A stretch of DNA of 64,000 nt. It comes from Mesostigma viride. Lineage: Eukaryota; Streptophyta; Mesostigmatophyceae; Mesostigmatales; Mesostigmataceae. The DNA lies in contig RPFO01000027.1 of the NCBI GenBank assembly GCA_009746045.1, forward strand, positions 129,501-193,500. Reading direction: 5' to 3'. Made by a program: the position numbers and the translations under genes. This document shows positions 31,300 through 41,527 of the stretch, in pieces. The stretch's first letter is position 1; each line of letters opens with the position of its first letter. The notes under the pieces were generated by a model. That model did no database searches and was not told where the DNA came from. It worked only from the letters and a program-made list of their open reading frames with translations.

Positions 31300-34200
31300 C
31301 GCGCGCGCGGGCACACACTAGTACCCTATCGTCCTATATACCCCAGTCACGTGCCTAATTAACCCATGTCCTGTACCTGACATCATCCCTTGCCTTATGC
31401 GGGAGCTGGGCGGCAGCACTTCATCTATTTTTCAATGTCGCATTCGCCCTCTATGCCATCTTCCACTTCTAGACAATGGACACGATGCGGAGTGCAGGAG
31501 CTGGGGGGCGACACGACGACGTACATAAGGGAGTCTAGCCCACACACCTTTTATACCCACCGAAGAGTCTAGCTTACACACGTTCTGTACGTGCGGCCCA
31601 TTTCTTGTGTGTGTGATTTGTGCCGGAGCTGGGGGGACGACACCTCATCTATATTTTGATTTCATCCTCCCCTCTATGCCGTGTTCTATTTATACACAAT
31701 GGGAACGATGCGGAGTGCAGGAGCTAGGCGGCGACACGACGACGTACATCAAAGAGTCCACCGAGGAGTTGCTGCTGCAGCTGCTGACGCTGCCGCGTCG
31801 GCCCGCAGTAGTATACTTCTTCACGGGTTCAAGAGAGTGGAACTTGGTGGGACACACCACGAGTGAGTGTGTGATGCCTATGCTCGTACTACTATTTATA
31901 AACTACTGTTTAGGGTTCAGTAATATCAAAATAATGACATTAATGATAGGACCCACCACGACCCCGCGATGCAAATACTAGTTTGTGTATATATTCCAGT
32001 ATCAAAGTAACGACATAATTGATAGGGATAACAGTGATGATAATAGCCAATATATATACTAGTATCGAAACAACGACATGATTGATAGGGATAGTAAGAG
32101 TAATGATCATAGCCGGTGGTGGTATACTTTGTAGGGTGTAGGAGTATCAAAAGAGCCTCATAACTGATGGGGATAGTAAGAGTGATGGTAACCGCCGGTG
32201 GTGGTATACTGAATTCATTTTCACGGGGTCGTGGGTGAGCGTTGGACACATGGGTGAGCGGGGGGGATGGCTTGCCCTGTCCACATCTGGCTTCCCGGCC
32301 TTCTTCTCCCCTCCTCTTGCCTCCCTTCCCCCGTCTCCGTCCTCTCCTCGATAGAGCCTGTGGGGTTCCTCACTTGCAGATCTCGTTGTCATGTCCAGCC
32401 ATCCATGCGTGTCGTCGGTGTCAGGTCATCCATGTCCAGCCATCCATGCGTGTCGTCGGTGTCTGGTCATCCATGTCCAGCCATCCATGCGTGTCGTCGG
32501 TGTCTGGTCATCCATGTCCAGCCATCCATGCGTGTCGTCGGTGTCTGGTCGTCCATGTCCAGCCATCCATGCGTGTCGTCGGTGTCTGGTCATCCATGTC
32601 CAGCCATCCATGCGTGTCGTCGGTGTCTGGTCATCCATGTCCAGCCATCCATGCGTGTGGTCGGTGTCTGGTCATCCATGTCCAGCCATCCATGCGTGTC
32701 GTCGGTGTCTGGTCATCCATGTCCAGCCATCCATGCGTGTCGTCGATGTCTGGTCGTCCATGTCGAGCCATCCATGCGTGTCGTCGGTGTCTGGTCGTCC
32801 ATGTCCAGCCATCCATGCGTGTCGTCGGTGTCGGGTCATCCATGTCCACCCATCCACGCGTGTCGTCGGTGTCTGGTCATCCATGTCCAGCCATCCATGC
32901 GTGTCGTCGGTGTCTGGTCATCCATGTCCAGCCATCCATGCGTGTCGTCGGTGTCTGGTCATCCATGTCCAGCCATCCATGCGTGTCGTCGGTGTCTGGT
33001 CATCCATGTCCAGCCATCCATGCGTGTCGTCGGTGTCTGGTCATCCATGTCCAGCCATCCATGCGTGTCGTCGGTGTCTGGTCGTCCATGTCCAGCCATC
33101 CATGCGTGTCGTCGGTGTCTGGTCATCCATGTCCAGCCATCCATGCGTGTCGTCGGTGTCTGGTCATCCATGTCCAGCCATCCATGCGTGTGGTCGGTGT
33201 CTGGTCATCCATGTCCAGCCATCCATGCGTGTGGTCGGTGTCTGGTCATCCATGTCCAGTCATCCATGCGTGTCGTCGATGTCTGGTCGTCCATGTCGAG
33301 CCATCCATGCGTGTCGTCGGTGTCTGGTCGTCCATGTCCAGCCATCCATGCGTGTCGTCGGTGTCGGGTCATCCATGTCCAGCCATCCATGCGTGTCGTC
33401 GGTGTCTGGTCATCCATGTCCAGCCATCCATGCGTGTGGTCGGTGTCTGGTCATCCATGTCCAGCCATCCATGCGTGTCGTCGGTGTCTGGTCATCCATG
33501 TCCAGCCATCCATGCGTGTCGTCGATGTCTGGTCGTCCATGTCTAGTCGTCGATATCTAGTCGTCTATGCTTTGCTTATCGTACCTCTAAAGGAGTGGCA
33601 GAATTCCCAGGGTATCTCTAGGTCACGTCCTCTTGTTAAATCTACTAGTAATGGCTCATGATCATCAGTCATCGCCATGCCTTTGTGAGTGGTCTGATCG
33701 CCAATCCATTAGGCACCAACTGCTACTGGTAGCTGGCTGTCATCGATATTAAACTGTTGCTTATCATCGCCATTAATCTTGGATATCTCTGTGGCACCGG
33801 TTGCTACACGTAGCTCACTGCCATATCTAACTGATACAGTCATTCACACCTCAAGTTGGGTTCGAGGTTTTTGAGGGGTCAACCCAACTTAAGGCGTGAA
33901 CCCAACTTAAGGGGAGGTGGCACCCCAAAACCCTTAAAAATTGACCTATGCTAATATCACTTGAAATTCATTTGCACAACGCTAAGTTATGATTGGGGGC
34001 ACTAGATAACATCTCTAGTGAGTTGTCCATGCACTTGTTGGGGGTACTACCCCCATACATACACCAATAATGCGCTATAAATAGCAAAAGACGCTAATTA
34101 GGGCTGGGTATGCCCCAGCCAATGCACACATTTATTTGCAAAACTGCCTGCAGCGTTTTTAGTTCCCTGAGTTTGTAGCTTGCTGAGCTATTTACATCAT

Positions 34201-37200
34201 GGAAAGGGCAAAACCTCGAACAGTTATTAATTTCCCCGCAAAACGACCCTTTTTTTACCGGACATTGGGAATAACTTTTTATAAACACGTCAAAAAAATA
34301 CTTTTTTCTGCAGCGAAAATCCGTCTAACAGGGGGACAACTGTCTTCCAAGTCCCAGGTCATTCCGACAAGTCTAGCTCAAGTTATAAAGTTAAACGTGC
34401 TAAAACCTGAACATAAGCTAAAGGAGGTTTTTCTTTGTACAAGGCCAGTTAGGCATGATGTTTTCCATCCAAAAAGCCTGAAAGCATGCCCTACTCGATC
34501 ACAATACATAAGCAAACAGCTAGGCACCTCATCTGCCCTCACCTGCCCTCGGCATGGCCAACCTTGCCAGCCCAAGCATAGCAACACGATCGTTAGGCAT
34601 ACATGCCAAGAGAGCATACACATTAGTCAACCCAAGGTTACCTTGTAAACTTCATGATTAGAACTCAGCAAATCTATGACCAAAAGCACATATAAATAAC
34701 TCTTGCACACTGATGACGACACATGCTCAAGGTTTGGGGTCACTGTGACACGCACTGATGGGTTTCCTAGACGACCACCTGACAGGCGCTAAGGACCACT
34801 CAGTAACCAAGTTAACACAATTACACTTTACATGCCATCCAACATGCATCAAATACATGCTGAATATGTTATGAAGTACAAAGGGGTGGCCACACACCTC
34901 ATACACCTTCACCGTCCCTCGAGCATGGCCAGACATATAAGCATGTGAATAGCAATAATGATGATGGCACTAAAATGCCTAACCAGCATTTTCTATGTTT
35001 CTCCCAGGTTAGAGTGTAAGGTTTATGCCAACCAAGCTAATCAACACAGCAACAACTCCTTCACTGCCCTACCTGAGATGGGCAACAAACTGGAACTATG
35101 GAGGGCAAGGAACCAAGGAGATCATGGCATACAAAGCTTGCATGCAGTCAACCATGTCAACCATGGTTGGCTCAGCACATTGCAGTCTTTTCACATCATC
35201 ATATCAAGGGAAAGCTCAAATAAACCAATGGTGGCAGCTATCTACATGCAGTCACACAAATGCAATATCTCCAACATGATCGTCAATAAAACACTTCCTC
35301 CCCTGCACGATAAAATGGAAAGAAACCATTGGCGGCCCTCCAGCGCATGAGCGCTGTGATGCCGCTGCGAAGAGAGGGTGCGTCACTCTAACACAACAAG
35401 AAGCGTCCATACGCACACCATCCTCGCCAGAACACGTTTTATGAAATGCCTTAAACCTTCCCGAGAAGCTATAGGCTTCGACTGAAGCGGCCCTAACCAC
35501 GACATCAACGAAAACAATCTAAAGCTGCCAGGTATTCGGCAAGCAACAGCGAGCTAGCTGGCGGAAACGGCCCAAACAGAACGCAAAAACCTTCGAACGA
35601 TGAGCTCATACAAGAAAGAACTGATAGCACATAACATTCGCGACAAATTTATACCTTGCCCTTGCAGATCCCTCGCTCAGGCGCGCAACAACGGCCGTTT
35701 TTCCATGGAAGGTTCCGACATGCACTGCGCAGGCCTGAAGAATTACTTACCGACAATGGCCGAAAATGTAGCAAAAAGCACCAGTTCGGTTTGGAATTCA
35801 ATGCTACTGATATTAATGCACCCTTGACGGTCAAAAAGGCCCCCAAAACTGCGAATTTACTGCCGCTATCACGAATTCTATTTTATTCCGCGCGACCAAA
35901 AAATGCAGTTTAACCCCCATGCCGATGGCAGTAAAAGAAAGCAGCGATATTGTAAACCAGCTACTTGCCGCCACAACCCAACATCATGAAATCATCTTCT
36001 TCAACATTCGAGCATTTTTTGGGCATTTCTGTAGCCCTACATGGCTAGTTTCGCCTAAACGCAGTCGCCATGGCCACTTCCGCAAGGGGTGCGCGCACGG
36101 TGCACCCACTTTTCACGGTACGGCTGGTACCGCGAATTTTTTCGCGCGGAAAATATTCGGCGCGCCACGTCCCCTTAAGGCGTGAATGATTCTACTTAAT
36201 TCTACTAATTTGAACTAAGGATACTTAAACGTACTATTCTGAACTACTTTGAACTTGGAATGCCGAAACCCTATTCGACCCAACTTAAGGCGTGAACACA
36301 ACTTAAGCCAACCCAACTTAAGGCGTGAATGACTGTACGTCGAACTGTCACGGTAATGTCTAACTTTCATACGTAGTTGTCCTATGTAACTGTCATGTCT
36401 AGGTGTCGCGGTAATAACTAATTGTCATACGTAACTGTCCCATGTAACTGTCATATGGAACTGTGACTTTTTGTCGCCATTACTCTTGGATGTCACTTTC
36501 CATGGCACCCATCACCCCAGGCATGGAGGACCCAAAGTTCACGTCGGCGCGCCCGTGGCTTGAAGACGAACAAATGAAGGTCCTCCGCTACTACCAGATC
36601 CCCGCCCTCTCCTGGCGCGACGCGCTCTGGCCCTTTGCCTTCTCTCCCTCGGGCAAGAGTCACCCGCTCATGCGCTGCCAGGACCACAAGCACCCAACGC
36701 ACTGCGCGCACTACGTCTGGGCAGCGGTCTTTGCCCATTTCTTCCGCGGAGAAGCCCAGAGGTACTGCGCCGAGCTGGAGTGGAGCGCCAGCCGGGACCG
36801 GTTATCCCTTGAGAGCCAGGAGTTGACCAATCAAGGAAGCCAGATCAGTGCGACTGACCTGAAGGGGGCACATGACCAGAACAATGGGAGTGGCCTGAAC
36901 GGGGCGAGTGGCCAGGATGGGGCGGGTGGCCAGGATGGGGCGAGTGGCCAGGATGGGGTGAGTGGCCAGAGCTCGGTCGCGAATGCGTGGACGTCTTGGT
37001 CCCTGGAGACGCACCCTGACGTGCTCCCTGCCAGGAGGCTCACAAAGGACAGGCCGGCACCTGAAGGGCTAAAGGATCAACCGGGCAAGCTGCGCGAGCC
37101 GGACCCCCCAGCGGGCGCTCCGGATCCCCCCTTGGGCGCTTTTAATGCGTCCCAGAAAATCCCCTTGACCATGCTCAGTGTGGATAAGGGCCAGGAGGAA

Positions 37201-37662
37201 TTCGTCCCCTCGACGATGCAGCCCCCCGGGAGCTGGCAGTATCGGGAGGACGTGGAAGGGAAGCCCGGATGGATTGTCGAGGGCCCGGGGGGTGGGGAGG
37301 AGATATCGTTCGACGTCATGTTCACGCGGCGGCTGGTGGCGGCGTTCATGAGCAGTTACGAGAACATGGGCCAGGTGGAGGTGTATATCGAGAAGCTGAA
37401 GCCCGCCAAGGGGCAGCAAGTGGACTCGCCGTTGGAAGGGCTCAAGGTCATCAGGGCAGCGGTGAAACCGGCCACCGTCCTCGATTCCTTGTGGCAGAAG
37501 CCGTCATCGCAATATTCTCAGAAAACCTTGCTGGACCTCCCGTCACCGAAAAGCAAGGCGATTCCGGTCCGGGTCCGGCTCAAACGGCTTGAAGCGGTGA
37601 ATGGGAGCGGTCCCCCGAGGGGACTGAACAAGTTTAAACTGTTGTCTATTCTTTCTTATTAA
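28399..37662 (+). CDS. Secreted SGNH/GDSL-like hydrolase, six exons
   Basis: Predicted exons: 28399-28465, 29082-29306, 29751-29779, 30291-30551, 31721-31862 and 36521-37662 (TAA). All have GT/AG borders and consistent phases (1, 1, 0, 0, 1), giving 621 residues. The start gives a signal peptide (MPVVKIALLVCLVLLCSDIC). Block I is RIAALGGSAGA (Ser97 the likely nucleophile). Block II-like is LLVVNLAKSSTTTQW (Asn153). Then come FDLFLVDYQIND (Asn192-Asp193) and the catalytic CQDHKHPTHCAH (Asp296, His299). A Gly/Gln/Asp-rich linker precedes a C-terminal domain with VEGPGGGEEISFDV and FMSSYENMGQVEVYI. SGNH enzymes hydrolyse ester bonds in lipids or glycans. The substrate is unknown. The acceptor of exon 4 could also be at 30273, but that choice would break the phase. 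Last intron: 4.7 kb with a minisatellite and a transposon. Confidence 0.75.
29307..29750 (+). repeat. Serial decayed copies of the SGNH exon-2 3' end
   Basis: The true exon end (CTGCAGCGAGGGGAGGAGGC...GGGCTCGG, donor 29307) is followed by degenerate copies at about 29373-29428 (CTGCAGCGAGGGGAGGAGGC again), 29461-29516, 29577-29632 and 29661-29714. Each ends in a GGGTAA/GGGGTAAG donor-like motif. Confidence 0.8.
29818..30092. repeat. Compound tandem repeat with GAGACGCCTATACATATCCA
   Basis: The 20-mer GAGACGCCTATACATATCCA repeats seven or more times, first at about 26-bp spacing, then at about 58-bp spacing with GTAGTAGCATGTAATCC spacers. It is intronic. Confidence 0.88.
31060..31660 (+). repeat. 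Serial decayed copies of the SGNH exon-5 acceptor region
   Basis: The real acceptor and exon start is GATGCGGAGTGCAG then GAGCTAGGCGGCGACACGAC (31707-31740). Degenerate versions occur at about 31077-31107 (GCGGGGGCTGGGCGGTGACA), 31166-31190, 31398-31430, 31484-31530 (GATGCGGAGTGCAGGAGCTG) and 31620-31655. The fourth keeps about 50 bp of near-identity, including TACATAAGGGAGTC. Confidence 0.8.
31247..31300. repeat. (CA)n microsatellite
   Basis: A short CA run with CG variants at its end, inside the SGNH intron. Confidence 0.9.
32391..33548. repeat. 41-bp minisatellite, about 28 copies
   Basis: The unit is CCATCCATGCGTGTCGTCGG followed by TGTCTGGTCATCCATGTCCAG. Variant units (GTCGATG, GTGTGGTC, GTCGTCCATGTCGAG) recur 533 bp apart (13 units; for example 32741 and 33274), showing a higher-order block duplication. 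The unit lacks stops in all three + frames, so the array is open in all three. It lies within the last SGNH intron and is not judged coding. Confidence 0.96.
33837..36335. mobile_element. Non-coding mariner-like (TA-flanked) TIR element
   Basis: Termini are CAGTCATTCACACCTCAAG on the left and, read inward on the other strand, CAGTCATTCACGCCTTAAG on the right. Both ends are preceded by TA, the Tc1/mariner target. The motif ACCCAACTTAAGGCGTGAA repeats just inside both ends (about 33880, 36170, 36280, 36312). No transposase is recognised in 2.5 kb, so it is probably non-autonomous. It is inserted in the last SGNH intron. Confidence 0.65.
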
Positions 37663-38213
37663 TTAATTTGGTCTATTCCTTTGTCTATTCTTTATTATCA
37701 CGGGGGGCAGGCTGGACATTGACCCCCTTATTGTTACGGCACGTAACAAATCTGTTTAGCTACGCCGTAAGTTTGGCGTTCCGTCCACTGCGTTCGGACC
37801 TTTCTGCGTAAAGTTATCTATTAATTAACTAAACTCGTGCCCCCGTTGGGGAGTCACGGAGCAAGTGCTTTGATCCCTGTGTGCATGTGCACAACAGGAA
37901 GAAAGGGCAGAGACCCCCTTTCTCCTTCATGCCAGAGGCATGCCACAGCTGCGATCGGACACAGTAAACGATCCGGCAAGTTCTGTGGGTGCGATAAGAC
38001 CCATGTGAGCATATCATAACAAGGAGCGTGGGCAAGTAATCTGAGCATAGCCAGGACGTAGCATGCCTGTACAAGGACTAACTAAGCTAAGGCTATGGCT
38101 GGTTGTGTACCGTGTGTTAGCGGTGCACGTGACTAGGTATGGTGGCACAGCTAGGCAAACATTCTAGGCACGGCTGCCATGGCGGCAGTGACTACCAATG
38201 GATACAAGCTAGG
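37663..38213. other. Downstream region of the SGNH gene
   Basis: No gene seen. About 37815-37870 (TTAATTAACTAAACTCGTGC CCCCGTTGGGGAGTCACGGAG) resembles 2390-2435 in the ChAPs intron. It is probably the 3' end of a dispersed retroelement with a TTAA-rich tail. Confidence 0.45.
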
Positions 38214-38580
38214 CTATTCTAGCCCGCAGGGGGCGTCCACATCTTGTGGTTGATCATCAGGTCCATCGGCATGGACATGTGCTACACTAGACGTGACGGG
38301 CTCACCCCCGGGCAGCCTCCTGGTTTGTCTGTAATATGGAGGCAGATGATGCGCAAGGATAGATGGCAAGTAGTGATGAAGGAGACCACCCCCAAGCCTG
38401 TGGGGGCTCCGCGTGTGACCAAGTATGGCATTCATAGCGATTCGGGCCGCGGTGCCCACACCCCTGTAACTAGGACCTAGATAGCTTATACCATCCATTC
38501 CATCCCATGTTCCCCTCCCACTGAGGACTTATGCTCACGTGACGCAGTCACGTGTCTATTAATTAATTAATTAATCAGGT
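38214..38580. repeat. Dispersed repeat, copy 1 (inverted relative to 44.3-44.75 kb)
   Basis: It shares most of its length with the reverse complement of 44334-44740. Shared words include GACGGGCTCACMCCCGGGCAG, CATTCCATCCCATGTTCCCC and the terminal palindrome CACGTGACGCAGTCACGTG (38536-38554), followed by a (TTAA)n tail. A shorter relative of the CGATTCGGGCC...CAACTAG part is at about 11275-11312. No protein is recognised. Confidence 0.7.
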
Positions 38581-39323
38581 CCATGTTGCACGGATGCGAC
38601 ATGCCATGTGTGTTATTAAATTATCCGGGCGTCCCGGTCGATCGGCGCCGACCGTAATCCGGCGCCAGTGCCGAGGCCAGAGTACAGTTGGTAGCCGAGG
38701 CAATCCGTGTGGAAGTAAGTGTAGAGGTTTTGCTGACGAACTTGGCCTTTGCGCCGTAGCCGGCGGACCTAGCGCCTGAACGGGAGTTACGGGACAGCCA
38801 AGTGGCACTGCACACACGTTATGATGGTAAGTACGGACATTTGGATATTTTTCAGGAGAGTCCTAGCCGTACTGGTCTTTAATGTGTTCTAGACGGTTCG
38901 AGGAGCCCGTCCCCGCGGACCTGACGTCATGCCTGGTTGGCAGCGCGAGGCGCAGCCACCAACGAGGACGAAGGGACAAAATAGGCAAGGCACGAGCTAT
39001 GCCAGCAATCCGGACCTTGTATCGTAATTTACCACGTTGCTCTACAGATTTACTATCGCTTAATCCTGGAGTGTAATTCTCCTGGGGGCTCGAGTGCGAA
39101 TCCCTCGCCTACTGGGTGTAAGTCTTCCCGTATTGAGTGTTTTAATCTGTGTGGTAACATTGTAATATACGAAACCGGTTTTCCGGGTTTGAGCATATTA
39201 ATCGTATCGTGTGACAAGTATTCTTAATTAAGCCACCATCGTGCGCTGTGACGCATAGGAAGTCAAATTGTCTTTCGCATTCATTATCAATCATCGAGGC
39301 GCTATTTTAGATAGCCATACGTG
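38581..39323. other. Unassigned stretch
   Basis: A 60-codon open frame on the - strand near 38621-38815 and a GC-rich block at 38890-38990 are present but not recognised. No RNA gene can be supported, although GTGCGAATCCCTCG near 39089 superficially resembles a tRNA T-arm. Confidence 0.4.
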
Positions 39324-39500
39324 TTAAAGTCCCCGCCCCTCCAGTACACCTTGGGCTTCTGGGGGTCCTGCTTGTGGCGGAGGTATTCCGCGGCCACAGG
39401 TCTCGCGTCGCTGCTGCTGCTGAGCGGGGGTCAGGTCGTCGTCCAGCGTCCATGCAGGTGAGGTCGTGCAACGACGTAAAGTTATAGTCCCCCGATCAGG
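39324..39500 (-). pseudogene. Fragment of L1-like ORF1 C-terminus
   Basis: The - strand reads WTLDDDLTPAQQQQRR followed by a WRG-like end. This is the same tail as in the half-LINE at 11.9 kb. It is an isolated fragment with no RT nearby. Confidence 0.5.
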
Positions 39501-39854
39501 AGTAGCGATCACTTTTATATGCTTCATCCCATCGGTCCGACGGGCCAAAGATGTCTGTGGCGCCGCACTGCGTACTTTATGTAGCTGGGGCCAATGTGAC
39601 CACTGTTGGTGTCTTGGTCCGGTGCCCGAGTTGTGGCCCTGGTGCTGTACCAGTGGAATTGTGGCTGTTGCATACCCAATATAGTACTGCCAAGTACAGT
39701 ACTGTAGACGTGAGATCTACGGTTGTAAGTACCGAGGTCAGTTTCAAACCTGTACCTACGTCGTCGATAATGGGCCGACATTAATTTGGAGGCCCGACGG
39801 CCCGTGCGTACCCAGTGTGCCGTGAGCTCAGATCGAATTTAGGGTTTCCATGGC

Positions 39855-40840
39855 CGTGAATCCATCGCGACACAGCTCAAGCAACAAATGCTCGCCTCCA
39901 CGAGGAGGCCGAGCTCGCCAAGCGCAGCCTTAACGTCATAGTCAAGCAAGTCTTTGACCAGCCGGCAGGTGAGGACTCAGAGTCTCTTGCCATAGCGTTT
40001 AGGCGTGACATTCTTACCCCCATGCAACTTGCTGGTGAGCTGAGGACGGATGTAGGCTGTCCGCCTTCCCCGCGCGCGGGGCAAAGCTGGCCCGGCCCCC
40101 TTGCTCCTCACCTTTAAGTACATGGCGGATAAGCTGTTAGCAAGAAGCTCTCGAGGACTTCCTACACGCTGGACGACGACTTGACCCCGGGTGGGCCAGT
40201 GGGTGCACCATTGCATCCGCCCACTGGTAATGCCCCAGGTGGGCCAGACTGTGGCGCAGCAACAACGGCGACGGGAGCTATGGCCGACCTACCTCCAGCG
40301 CCGGCAGAACGCAGGGGGAAGCCGGTATACCGGAGGGGGGCGGTCATCCACGTCGACCACAAGCCCTGGCAGGCTCCCCCTGCCCCCCCAACAACCCCAT
40401 GCAGCTTAGGGAATATATAGCAGTAGTGTAGATTAGTATTAGTAGTCATGGGCTCAGCTTAGCACGTGGCCCACGCCTATTAAAGCGTGTGTGCCTATGA
40501 TGGGACTCCCCACGGATAATGCGTTAAGAATTTAGCTTAGTATTGCCAATGCAGAGAGCTACTCCCTGCTACCGGAAGCCATGCCCTAGCCATCGTTTAG
40601 CCATGATGATCTTCCCCCCCTATCTATGTCCTCAACTCAGCTGCTGGAATACATAGTGTCGGTGCAGGTGCGCTTTGTGCACCCAGAGCAGTTGTAGTTT
40701 ATACCCTATACCCTTGCAGGAAGTAGCCCATGCAGAATGTATGAAAAGCCATATGCCCCTTCTCAGGGATATAATTACTTACAGCAGGGATATATGTGCT
40801 ACATGTACTCCCAACGGAGATATGTTCCAATTTAATTTTA
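39855..40840 (+). mobile_element. 5'-truncated half-LINE copy
   Basis: It begins at CCATCGCGACACAGCTCAAG, homologous to about 12300 of the element at 11.3-13.3 kb on the opposite strand. It continues through the ORF1 C-terminus (RRDILTPMQLAGELR, then DDDLTP) and the same 3' UTR. It ends in CTCCCAACGGAGATATGTTC and a T/A-rich tail. It is diverged and frame-broken. Confidence 0.65.
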
Positions 40841-41517
40841 TTTTGTGAATATTGTTAGTCTAGCTACGTGATAACCCTTGTTGGTTGGGCTCATTAGGTT
40901 AGTGTGGCTAACGGATTTGGTCGTTGTTGCACTGATCAAGGTGTAATTTACAGTGTTGTATGTGAATGTATAATGTCATACTGACTGAGAAATTGAGCCC
41001 ACATGGTCTTTTGCAGGCTCAGCCTGCACCTCCAAGCTAGTAGCTACGGGTACCGTCAAACATACTAGTGTGTCTAGGGTTGCTAGAGGTCGGGGAGGCG
41101 GTCGGGCCTTAGTACTCGTAACAATGGCATCGGAGGCAAGAAGTGCGGCTTTTCTCCACTGTCTACCATACTATCCCTGACAACTTCTTTGTGCACCATA
41201 TTTATCTATCCGCGGCAACGACAACCCCGACAGCCCAGCAGGTTGGTTTGTGAGTCGCCTGCTACCATATTAGGAAGTGCTGCCTGCATTAGGACACCCC
41301 TACTATGATGCTAGACTTGCTACGCGAATAATAACCCTCTCAGTGCGGCTAGCTTGCTGGTCGCACCATTCCAGATTTTGTTATATATTCAGCTTGGTAT
41401 ACCCCGAATCCACTTTTGTTCTTATAGGCGAAGAACTCCCTTGTCCTTTCGCCGTCAGCTAGCCTGACTCGTCTAACCCAGCCTCATTCCAGTCGTAATA
41501 TAGCTGGAAGTTAGGAT
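40841..41517. other. Unassigned stretch before the LINE
   Basis: No gene, repeat or RNA recognised. Base composition is mixed, with short open frames only. Confidence 0.4.
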
Positions 41518-41527
41518 GTTGCGCACT

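Noticed and set aside
32242-33661. Three overlapping approximately 400-codon + strand proteins
   Set aside because: All are translations of the 41-bp minisatellite, inside an intron of the SGNH gene.
39060-39120. tRNA-like T-arm (GTGCGAATCCCTCG)
   Set aside because: No matching acceptor, D-arm or anticodon arm could be folded around it.
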